Source: Candidatus Shapirobacteria bacterium (GTDB lineage: Bacteria; Patescibacteriota; Microgenomatia; UBA12405). Taken from it: a DNA stretch of 35,603 nucleotides. This document shows positions 1 through 8,268 of this stretch, piece after piece; the stretch's first letter is position 1; the number at the start of each line of letters is the position of its first letter. Under the pieces are notes generated by a model, which searched no databases, was not told the DNA's origin, and was given only the letters and a program-made list of their open reading frames with translations. Location: assembly GCA_028700625.1 (NCBI GenBank), contig JAQVSI010000010.1:1-35603 (forward strand). Reading direction: 5' to 3'. The position numbers and the translations under genes are program-made.

Positions 1-893
1 AAAGTTGGTACTTTTTGAGATTTCTTAAGCAAACGCATAACCACTTTTTCTCCATAAGTTGTCGGCAATGTTGAAACACGCAAATCAACATCATTACCAT
101 CTGATGAAAAAAAGAAACGTCCATCTTGGGGGACCCTCTTTTCGTCGATCTTTAAATTTGACAGAATTTTAATTCTCGAAACCACCGCATCATTAACATT
201 TCTGGGTAATAAATATTTTTCTTGTAAAATACCGTCAATTCTATATCTAATCCTGACATTATCTTCTTGTGGTTCAATATGAACATCAGAAGCCCTAGAT
301 TTAACAGCATATTCCAAAATTGTTGTCACGATTTTTGCCACGGGTGCTTCCACTGCCACTTTTTCATCAGCCATTTTCATCGTTTTTTCTTCATCTTTTC
401 TCTCATCCAAAGCTCTGGTCACTTCTGAAGTAATATTCTTTTCTCTAATATATTTTTCCTTAAGATAGGAACTAATTTGTTTTTCAAGAGAAATTGCTAC
501 ATTTACTTTTAGATTTGTTTTCTTTTCTAAAAACTCAATTGTTTCCAAATCAAGTGGGTTAACCATGGTAATCCACAATGTTTTATTTTTGGTATCCAAA
601 TTATAAGGAACTATTTTATATTTTTGAGCCACACTTTCTGGAACTAAAGTTAATGCTTCTGGAGAAAAACCAATTGTCTCTAAATCCACAAAAGGTACTC
701 TCAAAAAAGCAGCTTTTGCTTTAACAAAATCTATTTCGGATACAATTCTCAAAGCATCAATAACTTCTTCTTCACCCTCTCCAGTCTTCAATTGTCTTAA
801 ATTAATTTCATCATATTTAGACTGATCAATCAATCCTTTTTCCAACAGGACATCTTTTAAGTTCTTGTATATTTTTGAGGCAGAATCATTCAT
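1..893 (-). CDS. pilB: Type II secretion/type IV pilus assembly ATPase (GspE/PilB family), N-terminal part, truncated by window edge
   Basis: Reverse-strand translation from ATG at 893: MNDSASKIYKNLKDVLLEKGLIDQSKYDEINLRQL...SRASDVHIEPQEDNVRIRYRIDGIL...RVSTLPTTYGEKVVMRLLKK, typical GspE/PilB N-terminal and early ATPase motifs. Confidence 0.9.
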   Translation of the reverse strand, partial: MNDSASKIYKNLKDVLLEKGLIDQSKYDEINLRQLKTGEGEEEVIDALRIVSEIDFVKAKAAFLRVPFVDLETIGFSPEALTLVPESVAQKYKIVPYNLDTKNKTLWITMVNPLDLETIEFLEKKTNLKVNVAISLEKQISSYLKEKYIREKNITSEVTRALDERKDEEKTMKMADEKVAVEAPVAKIVTTILEYAVKSRASDVHIEPQEDNVRIRYRIDGILQEKYLLPRNVNDAVVSRIKILSNLKIDEKRVPQDGRFFFSSDGNDVDLRVSTLPTTYGEKVVMRLLKKSQKVPT

Positions 894-938
894 AATATAT
901 AATCATAGTACATTTTTTTTAATAGCAAAACAAGCATT

Positions 939-1580
939 ATGGATAACTTTCCATCAGTCTTAATCACCGCCAAAAATAAAGAATCAATCACTAAAAAAAT
1001 TGATCAAATTTGCTCTGGCTTAAATCATCAATTAGATAAAAAAAACCCTGATATTTTTATAATCGATCAAAATTCAGGCTGGAAGGTTGAAAAAATTAGA
1101 GAAATTAATAATTTTCTTTCCCAAAAACCTTTTTGCCATCAAAGCAAGATTGTTATTATTTTTGAAGCTGAAAACCTCAACGTTGAATCCCAAAACACTC
1201 TGTTAAAAAACCTTGAAGAACCAGGTGAAAATAATTACTTTATTCTCTCAACCAATAAACTTAAAACCATTTTACCAACCATAATTTCCCGTTGCCAAAC
1301 AATTAAAATTGTACGGGCGCATCATGATGCGCCCCTTCAAAAAAATATCGAAATTACCGGCAATTTAATTAAAGATTTAGCCCTATCGGAAAAATTAGGC
1401 AAAGACAAAGAGGGAATTTTACCTCTTCTCGAAAAAGAACTTTATGTTTATCAACAACTTCTTATTAAATCCCCAAATCAAAAAAACAGAATCATCATCG
1501 AAAAGATAATAAAAGCTATTCAAATGATAAATGCCAACGTTGATCCTAAAAACGCCCTTGATTTTATATTTTTATCTTAA
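939..1580 (+). CDS. holB: DNA polymerase III delta'-like subunit (AAA+ clamp-loader fragment)
   Basis: NVESQNTLLKNLEEPGENNYFILSTNKLKTILPTIISRCQTI matches the clamp-loader delta'/gamma signature; no Walker A seen. Confidence 0.8.
   Translation: MDNFPSVLITAKNKESITKKIDQICSGLNHQLDKKNPDIFIIDQNSGWKVEKIREINNFLSQKPFCHQSKIVIIFEAENLNVESQNTLLKNLEEPGENNYFILSTNKLKTILPTIISRCQTIKIVRAHHDAPLQKNIEITGNLIKDLALSEKLGKDKEGILPLLEKELYVYQQLLIKSPNQKNRIIIEKIIKAIQMINANVDPKNALDFIFLS
1311..1345 (+). repeat. Palindromic element copy A inside holB-like gene
   Basis: gtac GGGCGCATCATGATGCGCCC cttcaaaaaa; core 1315-1334 is a perfect 20-bp palindrome. Confidence 0.8.
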
Positions 1581-1637
1581 TCTATCTCCGCATTATCCCC
1601 TTATTGATTTTTTAAAAAGTGATATAATCTCTCTTAG

Positions 1638-2771
1638 ATGTTTTATCCCATCTTTTCAATCAATAATCAAATTTTAAAAAATATTGGTACAATCGAAGGT
1701 GCCAAGGCTATTATTGATGAAGCTCCTTTAATTCCTGCCTACGAGAAACAATTTCAGCAAGAAGCTATTGTTCGAACTGTTCACTTTGGAACTCGTATTG
1801 AAGGAAATGACTTAACTTTTCAAGAAGTAGCCAAGCTAGTCGAAGGTCAAAAAATCACTGCCACCGAACGTGATATTCAAGAAGTAATAAATTATAGAAA
1901 CGTTGTTTCTTATCTCGAAGAACTTTGGTCTCTCTACGATGCTAATATGCCTCTTCCAGAAGAAAAAAATATTTCCAACTCAGAAGACGGCAGTAATAGA
2001 CCTTTTTTCTACAGTGAAACCCTAATCAAAAGAATTCACGAATTAACCACCGCTAAAGTTATTCCTGAAATTGAATGTGGAAAATACCGTCATCAACAAG
2101 TCGTTTTGAAAAACACTCGCACCGGCGAAATTGCCCACCGACCACCACCAGCCATTGAAGTTCCTTATCTTGTTACTGATTTTGTAGATTGGCTCAACAA
2201 TCCCGCTTCAAGAGAAGTTCATCCTACCATTCGTGCAGCTATTACCCAATATGTTCTAGTCGCCATCCATCCCTTTATCGAAGGAAATGGTCGTGTTAGT
2301 CGTGCTTTTGCCATGTTGCCTCTCTACGTTGAAGGTTATGACATTCGTCGTCTTTTTTCTCTTGAAGAATATTTCGACCGAAATGCTGAAACTTACTACA
2401 ACACTTTACAAAGTACTCATGAATTATCTTCCGATATTTTTAAAAGAGATTTAACCAATTGGATTAATTATTTTACTGAAGCTTTAGCCATCGAATTATC
2501 TCGTGTTAAGACCAAAGTTCAATCTCTTTCTCGTGACATTAAACTAAAACAAAAACTTGGCGGTAAACAACTCCATCTAACCGAAAGACAAATTAAATTA
2601 GTTGAATATATGCAACAATTTGGTGGTTTGCGTATGCCAGATGCTCAACAACTTCTTCCAATGGTTTCCGATGACACCATTTGGCGTGACCTTAAAAAAT
2701 TAGTCGATAGCGGTGCAGTTGAAAAAAAAGGTTCCACTAAAGGTGCCTATTACTGCCTAGCCAACGTCTAA
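1638..2771 (+). CDS. Fic family protein (Fic/DOC domain plus C-terminal winged-helix-like region)
   Basis: Fic core motif HPFIEGNGRVSR; Fic_N-like N-terminus; C-terminal HTH-like segment LTERQIKLVEYMQQFGGLRMPDAQQLL. Confidence 0.92.
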   Translation: MFYPIFSINNQILKNIGTIEGAKAIIDEAPLIPAYEKQFQQEAIVRTVHFGTRIEGNDLTFQEVAKLVEGQKITATERDIQEVINYRNVVSYLEELWSLYDANMPLPEEKNISNSEDGSNRPFFYSETLIKRIHELTTAKVIPEIECGKYRHQQVVLKNTRTGEIAHRPPPAIEVPYLVTDFVDWLNNPASREVHPTIRAAITQYVLVAIHPFIEGNGRVSRAFAMLPLYVEGYDIRRLFSLEEYFDRNAETYYNTLQSTHELSSDIFKRDLTNWINYFTEALAIELSRVKTKVQSLSRDIKLKQKLGGKQLHLTERQIKLVEYMQQFGGLRMPDAQQLLPMVSDDTIWRDLKKLVDSGAVEKKGSTKGAYYCLANV

Positions 2772-2774
2772 ATC

Positions 2775-3473
2775 ATGAAAAAAAACAATCTTTTGCTTCT
2801 CCATGGCTGGAGTCAAAATCCAAATTACTTCACCTTAATCAAACCCTTATTAGAAGCTAAATATAAAATATTTTCACCAATTATGCCCGGTTTTGGTGAA
2901 ATAAAAATAAAAAACCCTTATGATCTAGATAAATATGCTGATTGGTTAAAAGATTTTATTATTAAAAATAAAATCACCAACCCAATTCTTTTAGGTCATT
3001 CTTTTGGTGGTTCTGTTTGTGTTAAATTTTTATTCAAATATCCCAACCCAAAAATTAAATTAATTCTTGTCGATGCTGCCATTGTTCGAGATAAATATTC
3101 TTTCAGAAAGAGAATATATTATTTTTTAGTTTATATTATAAAACCAGTAATAAATTTTTTAAGAATCAAAAATTTTATTTTAAAAATAATGAAATTAAAT
3201 AATTCGGACTATCAAAACATCAATAGTCCAATTATGAAAGAAACTTTTCAAAAAGTTATTTATTCTGATCTCATTAAAGAAGCCAGTAAATTGAAAAATA
3301 AAACATTAATTATTTGGGGCGATAAAGATGTTGTAACACCATTAACATTTGGCAGAGAAATTAATAAAAATATGAAAAATTCAATATTAAAAGTGATTCC
3401 AAATTCTGGTCACTTTCCTTTCATAGATGATCCAATAAAATTTATTTTTTATATCAAAAAATTTTCTGTATGA
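2775..3473 (+). CDS. alpha/beta hydrolase
   Basis: LLLHGWSQNP, nucleophile elbow GHSFGGS, late GHFPF His motif. Confidence 0.88.
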   Translation: MKKNNLLLLHGWSQNPNYFTLIKPLLEAKYKIFSPIMPGFGEIKIKNPYDLDKYADWLKDFIIKNKITNPILLGHSFGGSVCVKFLFKYPNPKIKLILVDAAIVRDKYSFRKRIYYFLVYIIKPVINFLRIKNFILKIMKLNNSDYQNINSPIMKETFQKVIYSDLIKEASKLKNKTLIIWGDKDVVTPLTFGREINKNMKNSILKVIPNSGHFPFIDDPIKFIFYIKKFSV

Positions 3474-4666
3474 AAATAAGAAATCTTGTCTATTTAGCTC
3501 AATTAGAAGAATACAATCCAAAAAGAATTTCTGATTGGTTAAGAAAAAACCCTAAAAAAAATCTTATTGAAATCAAAAAAAAATTAATTTTTACCCATAA
3601 AACAATAATGATTTTTGGACTAACAAAAATCATATCTATATTTACAAATTCACAAAAAGCCATTATTTATTCTCTAAATATATTGAACCCAATATATTCT
3701 TTTATAAAATTATTTTTAATATTTCTAGCAAAAATTAAATTAATTATCTTTCATTCAAAATTAAAAACGATAGCTATTACTGGCTCTTGGGGAAAAACAA
3801 CTTCTAAAGAAATTCTCTGGGAATTATTAAAAGAAAAATATAAAAGTGAAAAAACCACTGGGAATCAAAATACTTTAATAGGAATATCAATAAAAATTCT
3901 AAAATTACCAATAAATACCGAAATATTCGTATGCGAAATTGGAGCATATAAAATTGGAGAAATAAAAAAAGTTTGCCAACTATTAAGACCTCAAATCGGA
4001 ATAATTACTGCAATCGGACCAATGCATTTAGAAAGATTTGGTTCAATAAAAAATATCAAAACTGCAAAACTAGAAATTATTAATTCACTACCTAAAAGTG
4101 GAAAAGGTTTTATACCTAAAGAATTAATTAAGGAAAAAAAAATAATCACACATAATAGTAAAAATATTTATTATTTTTCAAAAATTTCAGAAGTCTATAA
4201 ACAGATTGGTGATATTTTTAATATTAGTACAATTGTTTTAGAAAAAACAATAAAAAAACCTCCAATAATTAAGCATCGCCAAGAAATGATGGATACTGGA
4301 ATTGTAAAAATAATAGATAATTCGTATAATAGCAATCCTTTAGGGTTTAAGATGGCAGTTGATAAGCTTTTTGAGCAAAAAACTAAAATCAAAATTATTA
4401 TTACACCTGGAATGATTGAATTGGGAAATTTATCTTTTAAGGAAAATTATAAAGCCGCAAAATATGCATCTCAAAAGTGTACACACGCCATTATAGTAGG
4501 TGACACCAACAAGAAAGCTTTAATTAACGGTTTCAAAAACTCAAAAAAAATAAAAATATTTACTGCCAACTCACAAAATAAAATTGATGAAATTATCCAA
4601 AAAACAATCATCCCAAAAAAAACCACCATTCTTTTTGAAAACGACCTACCAGACAATTATTTTTAA
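3470..4666 (+). CDS. Mur ligase family protein (MurF-like central/C-terminal domains with hydrophobic N-terminus)
   Basis: ATP-binding motif TGSWGKTTSKE; GNQNTLIGI; EIGAYKIGEI; DNSYNSNP; overlaps preceding ORF by 4 nt (ATGA). Confidence 0.82.
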   Translation: MKIRNLVYLAQLEEYNPKRISDWLRKNPKKNLIEIKKKLIFTHKTIMIFGLTKIISIFTNSQKAIIYSLNILNPIYSFIKLFLIFLAKIKLIIFHSKLKTIAITGSWGKTTSKEILWELLKEKYKSEKTTGNQNTLIGISIKILKLPINTEIFVCEIGAYKIGEIKKVCQLLRPQIGIITAIGPMHLERFGSIKNIKTAKLEIINSLPKSGKGFIPKELIKEKKIITHNSKNIYYFSKISEVYKQIGDIFNISTIVLEKTIKKPPIIKHRQEMMDTGIVKIIDNSYNSNPLGFKMAVDKLFEQKTKIKIIITPGMIELGNLSFKENYKAAKYASQKCTHAIIVGDTNKKALINGFKNSKKIKIFTANSQNKIDEIIQKTIIPKKTTILFENDLPDNYF

Positions 4667-5811
4667 TAATCCTTATTAAAAACATTTGATTCATAAGTAA
4701 AAAGAATGTCATTTTTAATTTTATGTTTTTTCAAACCCCAATTAACTAGTTTGTCTAGTAATTTTGTATAACTTAAACCACTTTTTTCCCAAAGATAAAA
4801 AGATAAAGAACCAGGAATTGTATTGATCTCATTTAGAAACAATTTTTTTGTCTTATTATCATACATAAAATCAATTCTTGAAACACCACTTCCACCTAAG
4901 GAAGTAAACGCTTTTTTTGCCCATTCTTGAACTTGTTTTCTTAAAGATTCAGATATTGGGGCTGGTATTAATTTACTGAAATTTTTACTTCCTTTTGTTT
5001 TTCTTCCTTTAATATATTTGTCTTCGTAAGAAAGAATTTTTTCTGTCTTTATTGGCTGTTCACAAACGGAAACTAAAACAGTACTTTCGAATCCAGTTAC
5101 AGAACAATTTATTTCTTTCATATCTATCAATGCTTTTTCTACAATAATTTTTCTATCAAATTTAGAAGCTACTTCAATTGCATAAATTAATTCTCTCCTG
5201 TTTTTGGCGATAGAAATTCCAACACTACTTCCAAGATTAGATGGTTTAACACAAAAAGGATATTTTAATTTTTCAACTCTATCTAAAATCATTTTTTTGT
5301 TATTTTCCCAATCATAAATCCAAAAATATTTAAAAGGGATAATATTAATTTTTTCTTTTTCAAAAATTATTTTTTGAGCAACTTTATCCATTCCAACAGC
5401 AGAAGAAAGAACTCCACAACCAACATAAGGAATATTCATAAATTCAAACATGCCTTGAATTGTTCCATCTTCACCATTCGTCCCATGTATGATAGGAAAA
5501 GCAATATCAAACTCTATTTTTTTGACATAAAATGGAAATTTAACTTCCAAAAAATATTTATTATCAAAAACAACAGGAAGTAATTTACACTTATAAATTC
5601 CACCTAATTTGGATATTTCTTTTTTTTTGAAACTATCAATATTTGTTAATGGTTTTCCTGTTAACCAAGTATTATTTTTATCTATATAAACAGGAACTAT
5701 GTTGTATTTTTTTTTATCAAAATTATTTATTGCTTGACAAGCAGTTATTATAGAAATTTCATGTTCAACACTCCTTCCACCAAATATTACCAAAACAGTA
5801 TTATTAGACAT
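4663..5811 (-). CDS. ddl: D-alanine--D-alanine ligase
   Basis: VLVIFGGRSVEHEISIITA; HGTNGEDGTIQGMFE; CVKPSNLGSSVGISIA; FLNEINTIPGS. Confidence 0.95.
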   Translation of the reverse strand: MSNNTVLVIFGGRSVEHEISIITACQAINNFDKKKYNIVPVYIDKNNTWLTGKPLTNIDSFKKKEISKLGGIYKCKLLPVVFDNKYFLEVKFPFYVKKIEFDIAFPIIHGTNGEDGTIQGMFEFMNIPYVGCGVLSSAVGMDKVAQKIIFEKEKINIIPFKYFWIYDWENNKKMILDRVEKLKYPFCVKPSNLGSSVGISIAKNRRELIYAIEVASKFDRKIIVEKALIDMKEINCSVTGFESTVLVSVCEQPIKTEKILSYEDKYIKGRKTKGSKNFSKLIPAPISESLRKQVQEWAKKAFTSLGGSGVSRIDFMYDNKTKKLFLNEINTIPGSLSFYLWEKSGLSYTKLLDKLVNWGLKKHKIKNDILFTYESNVFNKDY

Positions 5812-5873
5812 AAGATAGTTTAAATAATAACATAAAATAATATTTAAATAAAATATGATAAAATACCGTAAAG

Positions 5874-6188
5874 ATGAGCATTAATCAATGTAAAACTTGT
5901 CCAAAAATTTGTTGTATTGATTTCAGATTAACACAAGAATTGACTTTCCCAAAAGAAACCGAAGAACAACTTAAAAAATATCCTTTTATCCACCGCACAG
6001 ATTTAGACTTGATTATTTTTCATGGACACGAAAAAATGATTGGTATTTATAATTGTAATCGATTTGATAAAGAAACAAAAAAATGTATAGATTATGATAT
6101 TAAAGAAAGACCAGAATTCTGTAAAAATACAGGTATAATTTGCTACCCACACAAAGAATGTATTTTAAATAAGACAGAAGAGATATAA
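5874..6188 (+). CDS. YkgJ-type cysteine-cluster protein (putative metal binding)
   Basis: CKTCPKICC...CNRFDKETKKCIDYDIKERPEFCKN cysteine pattern. Confidence 0.6.
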   Translation: MSINQCKTCPKICCIDFRLTQELTFPKETEEQLKKYPFIHRTDLDLIIFHGHEKMIGIYNCNRFDKETKKCIDYDIKERPEFCKNTGIICYPHKECILNKTEEI

Positions 6189-6195
6189 TTTATTG

Positions 6196-8163
6196 ATGAT
6201 CACTCTTGATTCTCTCGACCTCCAAAAAATAACTCCAGAAAAATTAGGAGAGTTATTAATGGATGCCAAAAAAACCTATTACACCACCGGGAAACCAATA
6301 ATGGACGATCATACTTTCGACACTTTAGAAGAAATTCTTCATCAAAAAAACCCCTATCATCGCATTTTTACTAAAGCTGGTCATAAAAATTTTGATACTG
6401 GTTTTGAAAAGAAAAAACATATCATATCTATGGGTTCCCAAAATAAAGTCAACAAAATTGAAGATTTGATTCATTATTTTGAACTAAAGAATGTTTTACC
6501 CCTTCTTGTCAAAGGAGAGGGTGGGGGGGGATTTTGTGTTCAACCAAAATGTGATGGTATTTCTTTAGAAATCGAATACAAAGAAGGAAAGTTAATCGAT
6601 GCTATTACTCGCGGTGACGGACAAATAGGCGACGTGATTACTCAAAATGTGGTAAAAATGAAAAATTTTGTGATGACTTTACCAAATCACTTTTCTGGTT
6701 CTATCCGTTGTGAAGTCGTTGTACTAGAAAAAGATTTTAAAATCCTAAATAATTTATCAGAAGAAAAATATTCTAATTCCAGAAATGCAGTTTCTGGTAT
6801 CTCTCAAAGATTAGATAGTAAATTTTCTGAATATTGTAGCCTTATTGCCGTCGATGTTTTTTCTGTAGGGACAATGCATGCCTTGTCCCTAACAACAGAA
6901 TCAAATAAAATAGATTTTTTAAAAACCCTTGGTTTCACTCCAGTCGAAACTTTCATTTGTCAAAATTTTGATCAAATTGAAGAAATTTACCAAAAATTTT
7001 TAAACAAAACTCGTCTCAATTATCCCTTTGAAATAGACGGTCTGGTTATTAAAATTAATAATTTAAATATTCAAAATCAACTCGGTTATAAAAATAATCG
7101 CCCCAAAGGCCAAGTCGCTTACAAATTTCCCGCCAGATCAAGTCAAACTAGAATTATTTCCATCGATTGGCAAGTCGGACCACTTGGCATGATTACTCCA
7201 GTCGCCAAGATTGATCCAATCGAAATTTCTGGAGCAGTCATTACTTTTGCTTCCCTCGCCAACTACGATTTGATTAAAGAAAAAAATATTAATGTCAATG
7301 ATATTATTGAAGTCAGTCGTCGTGGCGATGTTATTCCTCATATCGACCATGTGGTTAGCAAAGTTACTCCTGGCCATTTTGAATCTCCAATAAAATGTCC
7401 TTCTTGTGGTACCTTATTAATTTCAGAATCAAAATTTTTAAAATGTCCCAACATTAAAAATTGTTTAGCTCAAATTTTGGGCTCCTTGAAACTATTTTGT
7501 GATTCTCTAGAAATTAGGGGTATTTCCAACAAAACCATAGAAAAACTTTATCAAGCTAATTTAATTAGATTACCTGGCGATTTTTACAAACTTTCTGTCT
7601 CCGACTTTACCAATTTAACTGGTCTTGGTCAAAAATCTGGTCAAAACATTGTTCACCAAATTCAATCCAAGAAAAATATCACCCTAAAACAAATTTTAAC
7701 CGCTGCCAGTATTCCCAATTTCAGTAGTAAACGAATTCAACAATTAATTACTCAAAATTTCGACACTCCAGAAAAAATTCTAGAATTAACTGTCGAAAAA
7801 TTAGAAAGCCTTCCCGGCATCCAAATTACTTTAGCCAAAAAAATAAAGGAGGGGATAGATGCTCGAAAAACTTGGATTCAATCCATCCTTTCCCAAATAA
7901 ATATCAAATCAACGATCAACGATCTATCACCGACGATCTATAACCTAAGTTTTGCCATAACTGGCACTTTAAATAGACCTAGAAAAGAAATAGAAGACCA
8001 AATAATTTCTCTTGGTGGACAAGTCGTTTCTTCCGTCTCCAAAAACACCGATTATTTGATTACTAACGAGACTGAATCTACTTCTAGTAAATTTATAAAT
8101 GCCCAAAAGTTTGGCATAAAAATAATATCTGAAGCTGAATTTGAGTCATTAGCAGTCAAGTAG
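6196..8163 (+). CDS. ligA: NAD-dependent DNA ligase LigA
   Basis: Catalytic VQPKCDGISLE; GQVAYKFPA; four-Cys zinc site CPSCGTLL...CPNIKNC; HhH region; C-terminal BRCT. ATG at 6196 preferred over TTG at 6193 in the ORF track. Confidence 0.95.
   Translation: MITLDSLDLQKITPEKLGELLMDAKKTYYTTGKPIMDDHTFDTLEEILHQKNPYHRIFTKAGHKNFDTGFEKKKHIISMGSQNKVNKIEDLIHYFELKNVLPLLVKGEGGGGFCVQPKCDGISLEIEYKEGKLIDAITRGDGQIGDVITQNVVKMKNFVMTLPNHFSGSIRCEVVVLEKDFKILNNLSEEKYSNSRNAVSGISQRLDSKFSEYCSLIAVDVFSVGTMHALSLTTESNKIDFLKTLGFTPVETFICQNFDQIEEIYQKFLNKTRLNYPFEIDGLVIKINNLNIQNQLGYKNNRPKGQVAYKFPARSSQTRIISIDWQVGPLGMITPVAKIDPIEISGAVITFASLANYDLIKEKNINVNDIIEVSRRGDVIPHIDHVVSKVTPGHFESPIKCPSCGTLLISESKFLKCPNIKNCLAQILGSLKLFCDSLEIRGISNKTIEKLYQANLIRLPGDFYKLSVSDFTNLTGLGQKSGQNIVHQIQSKKNITLKQILTAASIPNFSSKRIQQLITQNFDTPEKILELTVEKLESLPGIQITLAKKIKEGIDARKTWIQSILSQINIKSTINDLSPTIYNLSFAITGTLNRPRKEIEDQIISLGGQVVSSVSKNTDYLITNETESTSSKFINAQKFGIKIISEAEFESLAVK
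6497..6534 (+). repeat. GC-rich insertion-like segment inside ligA with G8 run
   Basis: taccccttcttgtcaaaggagagggtggggggggatttt, encodes LPLLVKGEGGGGF just before the catalytic-lysine motif. Confidence 0.55.
6866..6891 (+). repeat. Palindromic element inside ligA
   Basis: TAGGGACAATGCATGCCTTGTCCCTA, near-perfect 26-bp palindrome encoding VGTMHALSLT. Confidence 0.65.
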
Positions 8164-8268
8164 AAAGACTGCTAACAAATAGTCATTTTCTACTTTTCCC
8201 AATGCTTAGGGTATAAATATATGTCAATCTATAACAATGTATATCATTTATAAATGTTAGAATAACTT

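Noticed and set aside
3465-3480. Alternative genetic code (UGA as Gly, as in Gracilibacteria/SR1)
   Set aside because: The alpha/beta hydrolase ends with TGA in a classic ATGA overlap, and conserved proteins translate full length with the standard bacterial code
4195-4656. Minus-strand ORFs inside the MurF-like gene (and the many similar 60-140 aa antisense ORFs throughout the track)
   Set aside because: Fully overlap well-supported CDSs, no recognisable domains, low-complexity hydrophobic or Ser/Asn-rich translations typical of antisense AT-rich coding
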